Part shown: in pieces, positions 24,051 through 31,999 of the stretch
Position numbering within the stretch: position 1 is the stretch's first letter
How the letters are laid out: each line of letters opens with the position of its first letter
NCBI GenBank assembly: GCA_023451825.1
Contig: JAEXYA010000022.1
Coordinates: 1 to 58,244 of the forward strand
DNA from: Pseudomonadota bacterium
GTDB lineage: Bacteria > Pseudomonadota > Alphaproteobacteria > Rhizobiales > Xanthobacteraceae
Length of the DNA: 58,244 bases
Reading direction: 5' to 3'
The notes under the pieces: model-generated
What the model saw: only the letters and a program-made list of their open reading frames with translations
The model's database searches: none
What the model was told of the DNA's origin: nothing
Made by a program: the position numbers and the translations under genes

Positions 24051-24489
24051 GGGTCGTACTCCGAATGAACCGGGCAATAGATCGCCGTGCTGGCAATCGA
24101 TCACCAATTAAATGAGATGTGCCCTAAGACGTTGACTTCGCGAGCCGTTTCCGGCTGCAAGCGCGTTCGACCCCTCAAGGTCGATCCGGCATAGACCGGA
24201 CCATCGCGGACAGTTGGCGCGGCTTATAAGCGAGCGTCCTGTTTTCGTCAATCTTGCCCGGTAACAAGTTGCGGGATTGGCTGCGCAATTATCGTGGTAA
24301 TTCGAGCGTGCGATATTACCTCAGGTTTCGACAAGTTGACGCGCGAGGTGGATTGTAGTCTGGCTGCCAGAACGTTCGCTGGGCGGACATGGTGCGGCGC
24401 GTTACTTTAACGTAACATTTCCTCACTCGACCCGTATCTTCAACTCGTACATCACTATCGCGACAGACAAGACATCTGAGGCGCATCGC
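24051..24489. promoter_or_regulatory. Non-coding divergent region between rpmH and the histidine kinase
   Basis: About 440 bases without a supportable ORF. It must hold the promoters for the rpmH operon (left) and the histidine kinase (right). The only clear structure is GTTAC-N6-GTAAC at 24403-24418, a small dyad 72 to 87 bases before the kinase start. No DnaA-box cluster was seen. Confidence 0.5.
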
Positions 24490-25968
24490 GTGTCATCGGC
24501 GGAACAACGGCCCCTTGAACCCCTGCTTCGGCTCGGCCCGCTGCGCAAGCTCGGCCTGTCGGGCAAGCTGTTGCTGCTGACGATTCCGTTGGTGTTGCTC
24601 GCCCAGATCCTGATCTACGTCCCCTCCATCGCCAATTTCCGCATCAATCGCCTCAACGACCGGCTGGCCGCCGCCAATACCGCGGCGCTGGTGCTCGACG
24701 CCGCGCCGCTCGGCATGGTCCCGGAATCGCTGTCGCGGCAAATCCTCAGCAGCATCGGCGCCCGCGCCGTCGCCATCAAATGGGGGCAGCAGCGCCGTCT
24801 GCTGGCCAGCGCCGATCTGCCGGCGCAGATCGATCATGACATCGACATGCGCGAGATGACCGTCTGGTCGGCGATGGTCGATGCCTTCGAGCTGATGTTC
24901 GAGCGCGGCAACCAGACCATGCGCATCATCGGCGAGGCCCCCGGTGGCGCGCAGTTCATCGAGGTGGTCGTTGATGAATTGCCGCTGCGACAGGCGATGT
25001 ATCGGTTCTCCCGCAATCTGCTGTGGGTGTCGCTTGGCCTTGCAATTCTGTCCGCCGGCCTCGTCTATCTCGCTCTGCACTATCTGTTCGTCCGCCCGAT
25101 GCGGCGGCTGACGGCCAATATGGTGGCTTTCCACGAAAATCCCGAAAGCCCCGCGCGCATCATCGTGCCGAGTTCGCGCGCCGACGAGATCGGCGTGGCG
25201 GAGCGCGAATTTGCCGACATGCAGCGCGATCTCGTCTCGATGCTGCATCAGAAGAGCCGGCTCGCGGCGCTTGGGCTGGCGGTGTCGAAGATCAATCACG
25301 ACCTGCGCAATCTGCTGGCCTCGTCGCAATTGCTGTCGGATCAACTCGCCAGCGTGCCCGATCCGCGCGTGCAGCGCTTTGCGCCGAAACTGATGCGTTC
25401 GCTCGAGCGCGCCATCGCCTTCTGCCAGTCCACGCTCTCCTACGGCCGCGCCCAGGAGGCGCCGCCCGACCGCCGCATGATGGCTGTCGAGCAGGTGGTC
25501 GCTGAGGTGCGGGAATCGGCGGGCCTTGCTGTGGACGACGCCATCGGCTGGGTCAGCGCCATCGAGCGCGGCTTGATGATCGATGCCGATCCCGATCATC
25601 TCTTCCGCATCCTGCTCAATCTGGTCCGCAACGCCGCCCAGGCGCTGGAGGGGCAGACCGGCGACGACGTCGCGCCGCCGCAGATCCGCATCACCGGCCG
25701 TCGTGAGGGCGCCGTGGCGATTCTTGAAGTCTCCGATACCGGCCCCGGCGTGCCGCAAAAGGCCAAGGACCATCTGTTCGAGGCCTTCCAGGGCTCGTCG
25801 CGGCCGGGCGGCAGCGGGCTCGGTCTGGCCATTGCCGCCGAACTGGTGCGCGCCCATGACGGCGATATCGCGCTGGTGGAGGGCACGATCGGCGCCACGT
25901 TCCGGATCACGTTGCCGGATCGTCCGGTGGAACTGCTCAGCATCCGCAGCGAGCGGGTCCGCGCCTGA
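24490..25968 (+). CDS. Membrane sensor histidine kinase
   Basis: The 492-residue kinase has a first membrane segment (about 27-46), a periplasmic sensor region of about 130 residues, a second membrane segment (178-200), a HAMP linker (PMRRLTANMVAFHE), and an H-box SKINHDLRNLLAS with the phospho-acceptor His270. N-box ILLNLVRNAAQAL, G1 VSDTGPGVP and G2 GGSGLGLAIAAELV form the ATPase domain. It starts with GTG. No response regulator gene is adjacent, so it is an orphan kinase by position. The signal is unknown. Confidence 0.9.
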   Translation: MSSAEQRPLEPLLRLGPLRKLGLSGKLLLLTIPLVLLAQILIYVPSIANFRINRLNDRLAAANTAALVLDAAPLGMVPESLSRQILSSIGARAVAIKWGQQRRLLASADLPAQIDHDIDMREMTVWSAMVDAFELMFERGNQTMRIIGEAPGGAQFIEVVVDELPLRQAMYRFSRNLLWVSLGLAILSAGLVYLALHYLFVRPMRRLTANMVAFHENPESPARIIVPSSRADEIGVAEREFADMQRDLVSMLHQKSRLAALGLAVSKINHDLRNLLASSQLLSDQLASVPDPRVQRFAPKLMRSLERAIAFCQSTLSYGRAQEAPPDRRMMAVEQVVAEVRESAGLAVDDAIGWVSAIERGLMIDADPDHLFRILLNLVRNAAQALEGQTGDDVAPPQIRITGRREGAVAILEVSDTGPGVPQKAKDHLFEAFQGSSRPGGSGLGLAIAAELVRAHDGDIALVEGTIGATFRITLPDRPVELLSIRSERVRA

Positions 25969-26134
25969 CGGCGCCGGGATCGGCTGTGTCACGAGAGTGA
26001 AATATCCGTCCGGGGGCGCTTGCCAAGCCGTCCCCAACCCGTTAGAGATCGCGCGCTTTCGCAAACAACGCTTTCCGAAACGCATCCGACACCGGCGGCA
26101 AGCCTTTCAGGTTCTGTCCCCACGTCGCGGCACG

Positions 26135-26211
26135 CGCCCGTAGCTCAGCTGGATAGAGCACCAGACTACGAATCTGGGGGTCAGAGGTTCGAATCCTTTC
26201 GGGCGCGCCAT
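26135..26211 (+). tRNA. tRNA-Arg (anticodon ACG)
   Basis: A 77-nt cloverleaf: acceptor GCGCCCG pairs with CGGGCGC, anticodon stem CCAGA/TCTGG encloses loop CTACGAA (anticodon ACG), and the T arm contains GGTTCGAATCC. The genome encodes the CCA end. Its 3' end is duplicated at 29893-29912, marking it as an integration target. Confidence 0.97.
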
Positions 26212-26213
26212 TT
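26194..26213 (+). repeat. Direct repeat, left end (attachment-site-like)
   Basis: ATCCTTTCGGGCGCGCCATT covers the T-arm and acceptor 3' part of tRNA-Arg and is identical to 29893-29912. Together they bracket a 3.7-kb lower-GC segment. Confidence 0.8.
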
Positions 26214-26294
26214 TCTACCACTCCAGAACAAAGCCGGGCACGGCGTCGTTTTTTGCGGATACCGAGCAGCCACTTCGTATAAGCGTATGGCAAC

Positions 26295-28889
26295 TCAAGT
26301 GCCGCGCTGGATGAGCACATATGGCGCCCAGATCTGGGGATCATCCTTTGCCGGGTTCGGTGACTTGATCCACTCAAGCTTCGTCGCCCGCAAGGCGTCC
26401 GCCGGATCGCTTAAAACTCCCGTATCCAGCCAACGCCGATAGAATTCTACCATGAATGCTCTGGCGCGCATGTCGTTCAGCGCCCAGAGCGTGACAAGGA
26501 CGTTCTCAGCGCCTGCGATCTGGAAGCCACGTGACAGTCCATAAATTCCTTCATAAGCATCGACGACACCCTGCGCGGTGTCACACGCGGACATTGCTAC
26601 CAAGCCTGTACCGTTTAGCCGCAGGCTCATTGCCTCCAGAGCCCACAAGATACCATCCTCTCCATCGGCGCTGGGCGCTCCCTTTAGCGTGAGATTGGCT
26701 CCGGCAAGAGCTAATCCCGAAAGCAACATGGGTCCGCTAGATGCCTGCGGTGCGGCAAGAAAGAAGCCGTGCGTTGCGAAGTGAAGCACAGCCGGCGCAG
26801 CATCCAAGGATTTGATTGTCTGCTCGCGCGTTCCGGCCTTCGAGAGCACAAGCACCGGCTGAGCCGTCGCACGCTTCCATATGTCGGTCACGTCGGCCAC
26901 TTCCTTACCGGTCTCTGGAAGCGCCTTGAAGGGTTTCATGTCTTTGAGGCGCGCGGCACCTCCCGCGGTTCGACTCAGATTGATTTCATCCGTGGCTTCG
27001 CCCGGCTGCGGCGAAGAAAGGTTCGCGTCAAATTCGACCGCCCCAATCGCGACCATCACGCCGTCCAGCTTGTGATTGCGCGTCGTTACGAGCGCCCTCC
27101 CGGTGGAAACAAATCGCAAGTCCTGCGCCTCGATCCAGTTTTCCTTTGTCCCAAAGGGCAGCATCTCTAGGGGAAGGAGATTTAGTGCCCCATCCGGCGC
27201 CACATAGACCCTTTTTAGGCGGCGCAAGCTATCTTCGAAGGGCGTGACGGCGATAGCGGCAAGCTCGCGCAATGCTTCCTTTCGAGCGTCTGACTTCTCG
27301 AAATTAGTTGCGATGCTGACCTTCTGTTCGATCGTCGAATGCGGTCCGAGATCACGAACGATCGGTTTGTCATCCTTGGTCAGGAGAACCCCAAGAAGGC
27401 GCCGCTCGCCCGGCTTTCCCGAGCGGAGATCAATCGGCCGGTACACACGAAATTCCAACAACCCTGTTTGGGATTCCAGGACCGAATTGACCTCGTTGAT
27501 GCCGACCCGGCGCTGCCTCTGGATTTCGGCAAACTCTCTGCTGGCACCTGCAAGTTGGAACTCAACTTGTTCAGCTTCGCCAAGTAATCGGCTTGCAGCC
27601 TGGTGACCCAGGTGGAATGCGATCGCGACCTGATTTCGCAGCAACGCAAGCCGCTTCGCAAGTTCAAGAACCGCCGGGTCGGTCGTTCTCGCAATGAACT
27701 GGCTTAGTACGGCTTCTTGGGCACCTTGAAGCTGCTTCCACTGCAGCACAACATCAACGGCGAGCCGTATCGCAACCTCAGTACCTGTCTGAACGGCGAC
27801 CGACAGAGCGACATCGGGATACGTTGATTGCCTCGCAACGAGCTGCTGGCGACTGGCAGCGTCGCCGGTGTCCATCAGCTCGGCGGTTGTCCATCGCAAG
27901 AACAATGGCGCGAGACGAGCAAGGCGCTGGCCAGCCCCATCATTGTCGCCCTTTCTCAGGAGAACCGAAACCACGCTGAGTTCGGTCGTGAGCGTATTAG
28001 GATGATCCGCTCCAAATCGGGAAGCAGCGTCCTTCGCGACCCGGTCATAAATGGGATAGGCCGCTTCAAAATCGCCAGCGCGTTGAAGTGAATAGGCAAG
28101 CATATTGGACACGGCAAGGGTCGATTGGTGCGTGGCACCGTATTTCGTCCTACTGACCGCCTCAAATTCTCTCAGAAGTTTTACGGCCTTGTCCGGCTGC
28201 CCGATCTTGAGGTAACCGGACGCGAGCAACGTCGATGACGTGATCGCGTTTGGTTCCGTTTTGCGTCCGCGTTCGCGATAATAGTTGATCACCGGCTTAA
28301 GGAGCTTGACCGTTAGCTCGGCTCGGCTGGTGTCTTGGTACAGGCCGGCTATGTTTGTCTTCGCTCCTAAAGTATACTCATCATCCGGTCCCAGGTATTT
28401 TGTACAATCGGCGAGAATGTCGTCAAAGATTGGCTCGGCATCCTTATATCGCCGCATCAAGCTGTAGTGCGTTGCGAGGCCGTTCATGACGGCGAGGCGA
28501 AGAAGATCATTTTTGGATAAGTGCTTTTCGGCTAGAGCGTAAGCTTTTTCGCGTACGGCGCCGGCCTGCGCGTAATGTCCTACCTGCGTGAGCAGCGAAG
28601 CGATATTATGGAGAGCTTCGATGTATACCTTATCGCTCTCGCGGTAGTTGTCTTTTGCGATGGCCAAAAGCGAGTTCGCGTATTCGAGACCTTTCGTAAA
28701 ATCGCCAGACCGGTAATAGCGCGACGCAAGGTCGTTCAGGATGGTCACCTGTTCCCTCGGCGGCATGGCTTTGAGCTGTGCGTGGAGTTGCTCCCGTTGA
28801 GAAGGGGGCATCGTTTGAGTAGAGGCGTTCCAAGGGAGCGATGCCGTTAGAACAGCAATAACTACAACAATGGCGCGAAAGCAGCGCAT
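26295..28889 (-). CDS. Exported TPR-CHAT domain protein (caspase-like protease)
   Basis: The 864-residue protein has an N-terminal signal peptide (about residues 1-25). A helical TPR-like region (about 45-330; units such as EALHNIASLLTQVGHYAQAG and LAVSNMLAYSLQRAGDFEAA) and a further helical stretch follow. The C-terminal CHAT domain (about 550-860) holds the catalytic dyad: His707 in LHFATHGF and Cys769 in VAMSACDTAQG. CHAT domains are caspase-superfamily peptidases. The signal peptide places this one in the periplasm or outside, unlike cytoplasmic defence CHAT proteins. Base composition is clearly less GC-rich than the neighbours. It follows the DUF1353 gene by 42 bases, likely one operon, inside a tRNA-bounded islet. 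The substrate is unknown. Confidence 0.88.
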   Translation of the reverse strand: MRCFRAIVVVIAVLTASLPWNASTQTMPPSQREQLHAQLKAMPPREQVTILNDLASRYYRSGDFTKGLEYANSLLAIAKDNYRESDKVYIEALHNIASLLTQVGHYAQAGAVREKAYALAEKHLSKNDLLRLAVMNGLATHYSLMRRYKDAEPIFDDILADCTKYLGPDDEYTLGAKTNIAGLYQDTSRAELTVKLLKPVINYYRERGRKTEPNAITSSTLLASGYLKIGQPDKAVKLLREFEAVSRTKYGATHQSTLAVSNMLAYSLQRAGDFEAAYPIYDRVAKDAASRFGADHPNTLTTELSVVSVLLRKGDNDGAGQRLARLAPLFLRWTTAELMDTGDAASRQQLVARQSTYPDVALSVAVQTGTEVAIRLAVDVVLQWKQLQGAQEAVLSQFIARTTDPAVLELAKRLALLRNQVAIAFHLGHQAASRLLGEAEQVEFQLAGASREFAEIQRQRRVGINEVNSVLESQTGLLEFRVYRPIDLRSGKPGERRLLGVLLTKDDKPIVRDLGPHSTIEQKVSIATNFEKSDARKEALRELAAIAVTPFEDSLRRLKRVYVAPDGALNLLPLEMLPFGTKENWIEAQDLRFVSTGRALVTTRNHKLDGVMVAIGAVEFDANLSSPQPGEATDEINLSRTAGGAARLKDMKPFKALPETGKEVADVTDIWKRATAQPVLVLSKAGTREQTIKSLDAAPAVLHFATHGFFLAAPQASSGPMLLSGLALAGANLTLKGAPSADGEDGILWALEAMSLRLNGTGLVAMSACDTAQGVVDAYEGIYGLSRGFQIAGAENVLVTLWALNDMRARAFMVEFYRRWLDTGVLSDPADALRATKLEWIKSPNPAKDDPQIWAPYVLIQRGT

Positions 28890-28931
28890 GGACTGGCCTC
28901 AACTTGCAGCGCGGAAGATCTCACCGCGTGC

Positions 28932-29501
28932 CTACAGCACACGTCTATTTATGTCTTTGAGAGACGGATTCTCTTGGAGGATCCAATCTTTCAAGTTGTC
29001 GAATTCCGACTGGCTTAAATCCGGGTCGGTCTTGATGAGTTCGCCCGTGTTGCGATTTTTCTCCCACCTCGGACCGAACCGGAGCACACCCCCATAGAGC
29101 AGTTTAGCATAGAGCTCGGAAACGCCATCCACGCGGCTTGCAAGATAAAAGACGTAGTGTGTTTCGCGCCATGTACGTTCTTTTGTGTTGCAAAACTGAT
29201 CATGAATGATCGAGGCACGGCGGTAGCCGCCCGTATAGGGGCTGCCAACAATGGTCCACAAGGGGCGGGGTATTGATGCCCCGTCCACTACGAGGCCCTT
29301 TGGCGCCGTCCATTGAAGGTTGTCGGGATCAAAGAAGCTGAGTTCGCTTAAGAGCGTGACAGTTCTCCCATCCGGATTAAACCGGGCGTCAAACTCGCCA
29401 ACGAATTTGCCGAAATATTCCTGTGCCGAGGCACTGCCGCCTAGAGTGGCCGCCGCGAAGACGGCACGGCTCTGCAAAATGAAGGAACGTCGATTAAGCA
29501 T
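28932..29501 (-). CDS. Exported DUF1353 domain protein
   Basis: The 189-residue protein starts with a signal peptide of Tat-like type (NRRSFILQS, then a hydrophobic AVFAAATLGGSASAQ). The mature part carries the DUF1353 core: WTAPKGLVVDGASIPRPLW (motif DGASIP 73-78), then GSPYTGGYRRASIIHDQFC with the conserved His-Asp at 100-101. The family is common in phages and genomic islands and has no established function. The ATG at 29501 was chosen for the signal peptide; an upstream ATG at 29561 would bury it. It is the promoter-proximal partner of the TPR-CHAT gene. Confidence 0.85.
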   Translation of the reverse strand: MLNRRSFILQSRAVFAAATLGGSASAQEYFGKFVGEFDARFNPDGRTVTLLSELSFFDPDNLQWTAPKGLVVDGASIPRPLWTIVGSPYTGGYRRASIIHDQFCNTKERTWRETHYVFYLASRVDGVSELYAKLLYGGVLRFGPRWEKNRNTGELIKTDPDLSQSEFDNLKDWILQENPSLKDINRRVL

Positions 29502-29990
29502 GGACTTTCCTCGTGAAAATTGAAGTAGCGAAGAGATGAACTTTCTAAGTACCGACAGCAATCAAAATTCCGCTCGCGGTCGCTCCGCGAGAGACAGGCC
29601 TAAAGCATCCGCTGTCGCTACTTTGGGCCTCCTGCCGACGTTCGGTGAGGTCGCAAATGGGACAACTGAACCGCGACTACATCAACTGTTGCTGATCTAC
29701 GCGCAAACAACGAGCTTAACGACGTCTGACCTACACCCTTTAAGGTAGCAGTACCTCGTCGGCAAGCATAGCGATGCAGCTCCTAGTTTTGGTTGACGCT
29801 ATTCTGGACATGCAAACTAGGATCGCCTTCTTGCGATAGCGCACGCTTCAGAAATCTAGTGCAATGGCAATGACATAGCAGTGTCCAGCTTCATCCTTTC
29901 GGGCGCGCCATTCAACATCTGATATCGCTTGAAAATTCGACGCGGCGGCGCATGTTGCCGCGCGCGGCGATGTTCCAGATTGGTATTGCC
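29502..29990. other. Non-coding right end of the tRNA-Arg islet
   Basis: About 490 bases without a convincing gene. The lower-GC part up to about 29892 should hold the promoter of the DUF1353-CHAT pair. The copy of the tRNA-Arg 3' end at 29893-29912 marks the islet border, after which composition returns to GC-rich. Confidence 0.55.
29893..29912 (+). repeat. Direct repeat, right end (attachment-site-like)
   Basis: ATCCTTTCGGGCGCGCCATT is an exact copy of the tRNA-Arg 3' end at 26194-26213. It is not part of a tRNA gene here, as expected of the far boundary left by tRNA-targeting integration. Confidence 0.8.
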
Positions 29991-30968
29991 CTATTCGGGC
30001 TGGATGCCCAATTCCTGAATCGTCTTGCCTGTCGCTTCGAGCTCCTTGTCGAAGAAGCGCTTGGCGCCCGCGGGAGTGACGATGTCGCCCGAGGCGACGT
30101 CGAAGCCGAGCACCGGCGCGCGTTCGCGCAGGTCTGGCGATTTCAGTGCTTCCGCGATTCCGGCGCTGAGCTTGTCCAGGATGTCGGCCGGCGTGCCCGC
30201 AGGGGCCATCATCATGAACCAGCCTTGCAGGTCTGCGCCTTTCAATGTCTCGCCGATCGCAGGCACGTCCGGCAGTGAATCGACCCGCTTGTTGCCGGCG
30301 ATGGCCAGTGCGCGCAGCGTGCCGGCCTTGATGAAGGATTCCGCCACGGATGCCGACTGGATGGTGACCTGGGTGCGGCCGGTCAGGCTGTCCTGGATCG
30401 CATTGGTGATGGTGTTGTAGGGCACGAGCACAAAGCTGGTGCCGGCCTGCTTGTTGATCGTCTGGGCGATCAGACCGGAAATGTTACGCGGGCCATCGAC
30501 TGCGACACTCAGCGAGCCCGGTGCGGATTTTTCCAGCGCGATCAGCTCGGCCAGCGTCTTCGCTTTCACGTCGGGATTGACCAGCAGGACATGGTTGCTT
30601 CGCGCCACCATCGCGACGGGTACGAAATCCTTCACGGGGTCGTAAGGCAGCTTCTTGAACGTGTAGGGATTGGTGACCAGCGCCGCCGACGTCGCAAACA
30701 GGAATGTGTAGCCATCGGGCGCCGCGCGCGCGACAGCCTGCGCGCCGACGAGGTTGGCAGCGCCGGGGCGGTTCTCGACCACGAATTGTTGCCCAAGTGC
30801 ACGGGACAGCTTGTCGGTGATGATCCGGCAAAGCACGTCGGGGCTGTTGCCCGCCGCCTGCGGGACGACGATCGTGACCGGCTTTTGCGGCCAGGATTGC
30901 GCATAGGCAGGAAGCGAGAGGCACAGGATGCTGCCGGTCAGAAGAATGCGACGGGACAATGTGAACAT
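29991..30968 (-). CDS. Bug/TctC family tripartite tricarboxylate transporter substrate-binding protein
   Basis: The 325-residue periplasmic binding protein has a signal peptide (RRILLTGSILCLSLPAYA) and the Bug-family blocks WPQKPVTIVVPQAAGNSPDV, VENRPGAANLVGAQAVARA and PDGYTFLFATSAALVTNP. Such proteins capture carboxylates or aromatic acids for TctAB-type transporters. No tctA or tctB gene is nearby, so it is an orphan receptor, as is frequent in this family. It follows the FAH-hydrolase gene on the same strand, but a hairpin at 31054-31080 lies between. Confidence 0.9.
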   Translation of the reverse strand: MFTLSRRILLTGSILCLSLPAYAQSWPQKPVTIVVPQAAGNSPDVLCRIITDKLSRALGQQFVVENRPGAANLVGAQAVARAAPDGYTFLFATSAALVTNPYTFKKLPYDPVKDFVPVAMVARSNHVLLVNPDVKAKTLAELIALEKSAPGSLSVAVDGPRNISGLIAQTINKQAGTSFVLVPYNTITNAIQDSLTGRTQVTIQSASVAESFIKAGTLRALAIAGNKRVDSLPDVPAIGETLKGADLQGWFMMMAPAGTPADILDKLSAGIAEALKSPDLRERAPVLGFDVASGDIVTPAGAKRFFDKELEATGKTIQELGIQPE

Positions 30969-31053
30969 GGGGTTTCCTCTGGAAATGCCGCCGGCGATTT
31001 GAGATCGCTTTTCTGGGCGCGCTGTCTGATCGAATGACATCGTCGAGTAGGAC

Positions 31054-31080
31054 GCAGCCCGCGGGTGTCGCGCGGGCTGC
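31054..31080 (-). terminator. Hairpin between the FAH-family gene and the Bug gene
   Basis: GCAGCCCGCG pairs perfectly with CGCGGGCTGC across a 7-base loop, just downstream of the FAH-family stop. There is no U tract, so it may attenuate transcription rather than end it. Confidence 0.4.
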
Positions 31081-31086
31081 GCTGCA

Positions 31087-31935
31087 TCAGGTCTCGTCGG
31101 CCACGCCGTTGCGCAGCACGCCGAGCCGATCGATCTCGACCTCGACGGTATCGCCTGGCTTGAGCCAGAGCGGGGGCGTGCGCTTGGCACCGACGCCGCC
31201 CGGCGTGCCCGTGGCGATCACGTCGCCCGGTTCAAGGCGGGTGAAGGACGAGCAATATTCGATCTGGCGCGGGATATCGAAAATCATCTGGTCGATGGTG
31301 GCGTCCTGGACGACCTGGCCGTTGACGCGGGTCTGCAGCCGCAGCGGCGCGACGTCGCCGAGTTCGTCCGGTGTCATCATCCACGGTCCGAAGCCGCCGG
31401 TCTGCGGGAAATTCTTGCCAGGCGTGAATTGATGGGTGTGACGCTGAAAATCGCGGACGCTGCCTTCATTGTAGCAGGCGTAACCGGCGATATGGCTCCA
31501 GGCATCGGCCTGCGTGATGTAACGCCCGGGCTTGCCGATGATGATGGCGAGTTCGCCTTCAAAATCGAGATGGGTCGATACTTTCGGACGGACGATATTG
31601 GACAGATGTCCAGTCTGGCTGTTGGCGAAGCGGCCAAACACGGTGGGATTGTCGACTTCGGCGCGGCCGGTTTCCTTGCGGTGCATTTCGTAGTTCAGGC
31701 CGATGCACAGGATCTTGTCCGGGTTGGGGATCACCGGCAGCCAGGTGATATCGGCGAGCGGCGTTCGGTTGGCCTTGCTCACCGCATCCCGCACGGCCGA
31801 CAACGCGTCGGCTGCAATGACGGATTTGAGATCGGGAAAGCGATCGCCAAGCACGCTGCCGATATCGAGCGCTTCATCGCCTTCGATGACGCCCCAGGTG
31901 TTGCTGTTGCCGATCTGAAAACTTGCCAATTTCAT
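31087..31935 (-). CDS. Fumarylacetoacetate hydrolase (FAH) family protein
   Basis: The 282-residue protein has the FAH fold signatures: KILCIGLNYEMHRKE (active-site region), VSTHLDFEGELAIIIGKPGR (metal-binding Glu pair), VRDFQRHTHQFTPGKNF and GDVIATGTPGGVGAKR. FAH-family enzymes hydrolyse or decarboxylate ring-cleavage products. Here it follows genes for an aromatic monooxygenase and an extradiol dioxygenase-like protein, consistent with cleaving the C-C bond of a meta-cleavage product. The exact substrate is inferred only. Confidence 0.9.
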   Translation of the reverse strand: MKLASFQIGNSNTWGVIEGDEALDIGSVLGDRFPDLKSVIAADALSAVRDAVSKANRTPLADITWLPVIPNPDKILCIGLNYEMHRKETGRAEVDNPTVFGRFANSQTGHLSNIVRPKVSTHLDFEGELAIIIGKPGRYITQADAWSHIAGYACYNEGSVRDFQRHTHQFTPGKNFPQTGGFGPWMMTPDELGDVAPLRLQTRVNGQVVQDATIDQMIFDIPRQIEYCSSFTRLEPGDVIATGTPGGVGAKRTPPLWLKPGDTVEVEIDRLGVLRNGVADET

Positions 31936-31999
31936 CGTGATGTCCTCGCTGGTGAAGCTGAATGGTCGTTGTGAATGTCGATGTGGCCGGCCGGCGGCT

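Noticed and set aside
24051..24489. Possible replication origin next to rpmH
   Set aside because: No DnaA-box cluster or AT-rich unwinding region was recognised and dnaA is not adjacent; treated as a plain divergent promoter region.
26042..26377. Minus-strand ORF containing a PERIRTSDPQIRSLVLYPAE-like peptide
   Set aside because: This peptide is the antisense translation of the tRNA-Arg gene, a well-known false protein call.
26295..28889. Craspase-like type III-E CRISPR partner for the CHAT protein
   Set aside because: No CRISPR array or Cas gene is present, and the protein has a signal peptide, so it should not act in the cytoplasm.
29536..29748. 70-codon plus-strand ORF at the right end of the islet
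   Set aside because: No RBS, no recognisable features, and it lies in the likely promoter of the DUF1353 gene.
29991..30968. Complete tripartite tricarboxylate transporter
   Set aside because: Only the Bug/TctC receptor is present; no TctA or TctB gene is found next to it.
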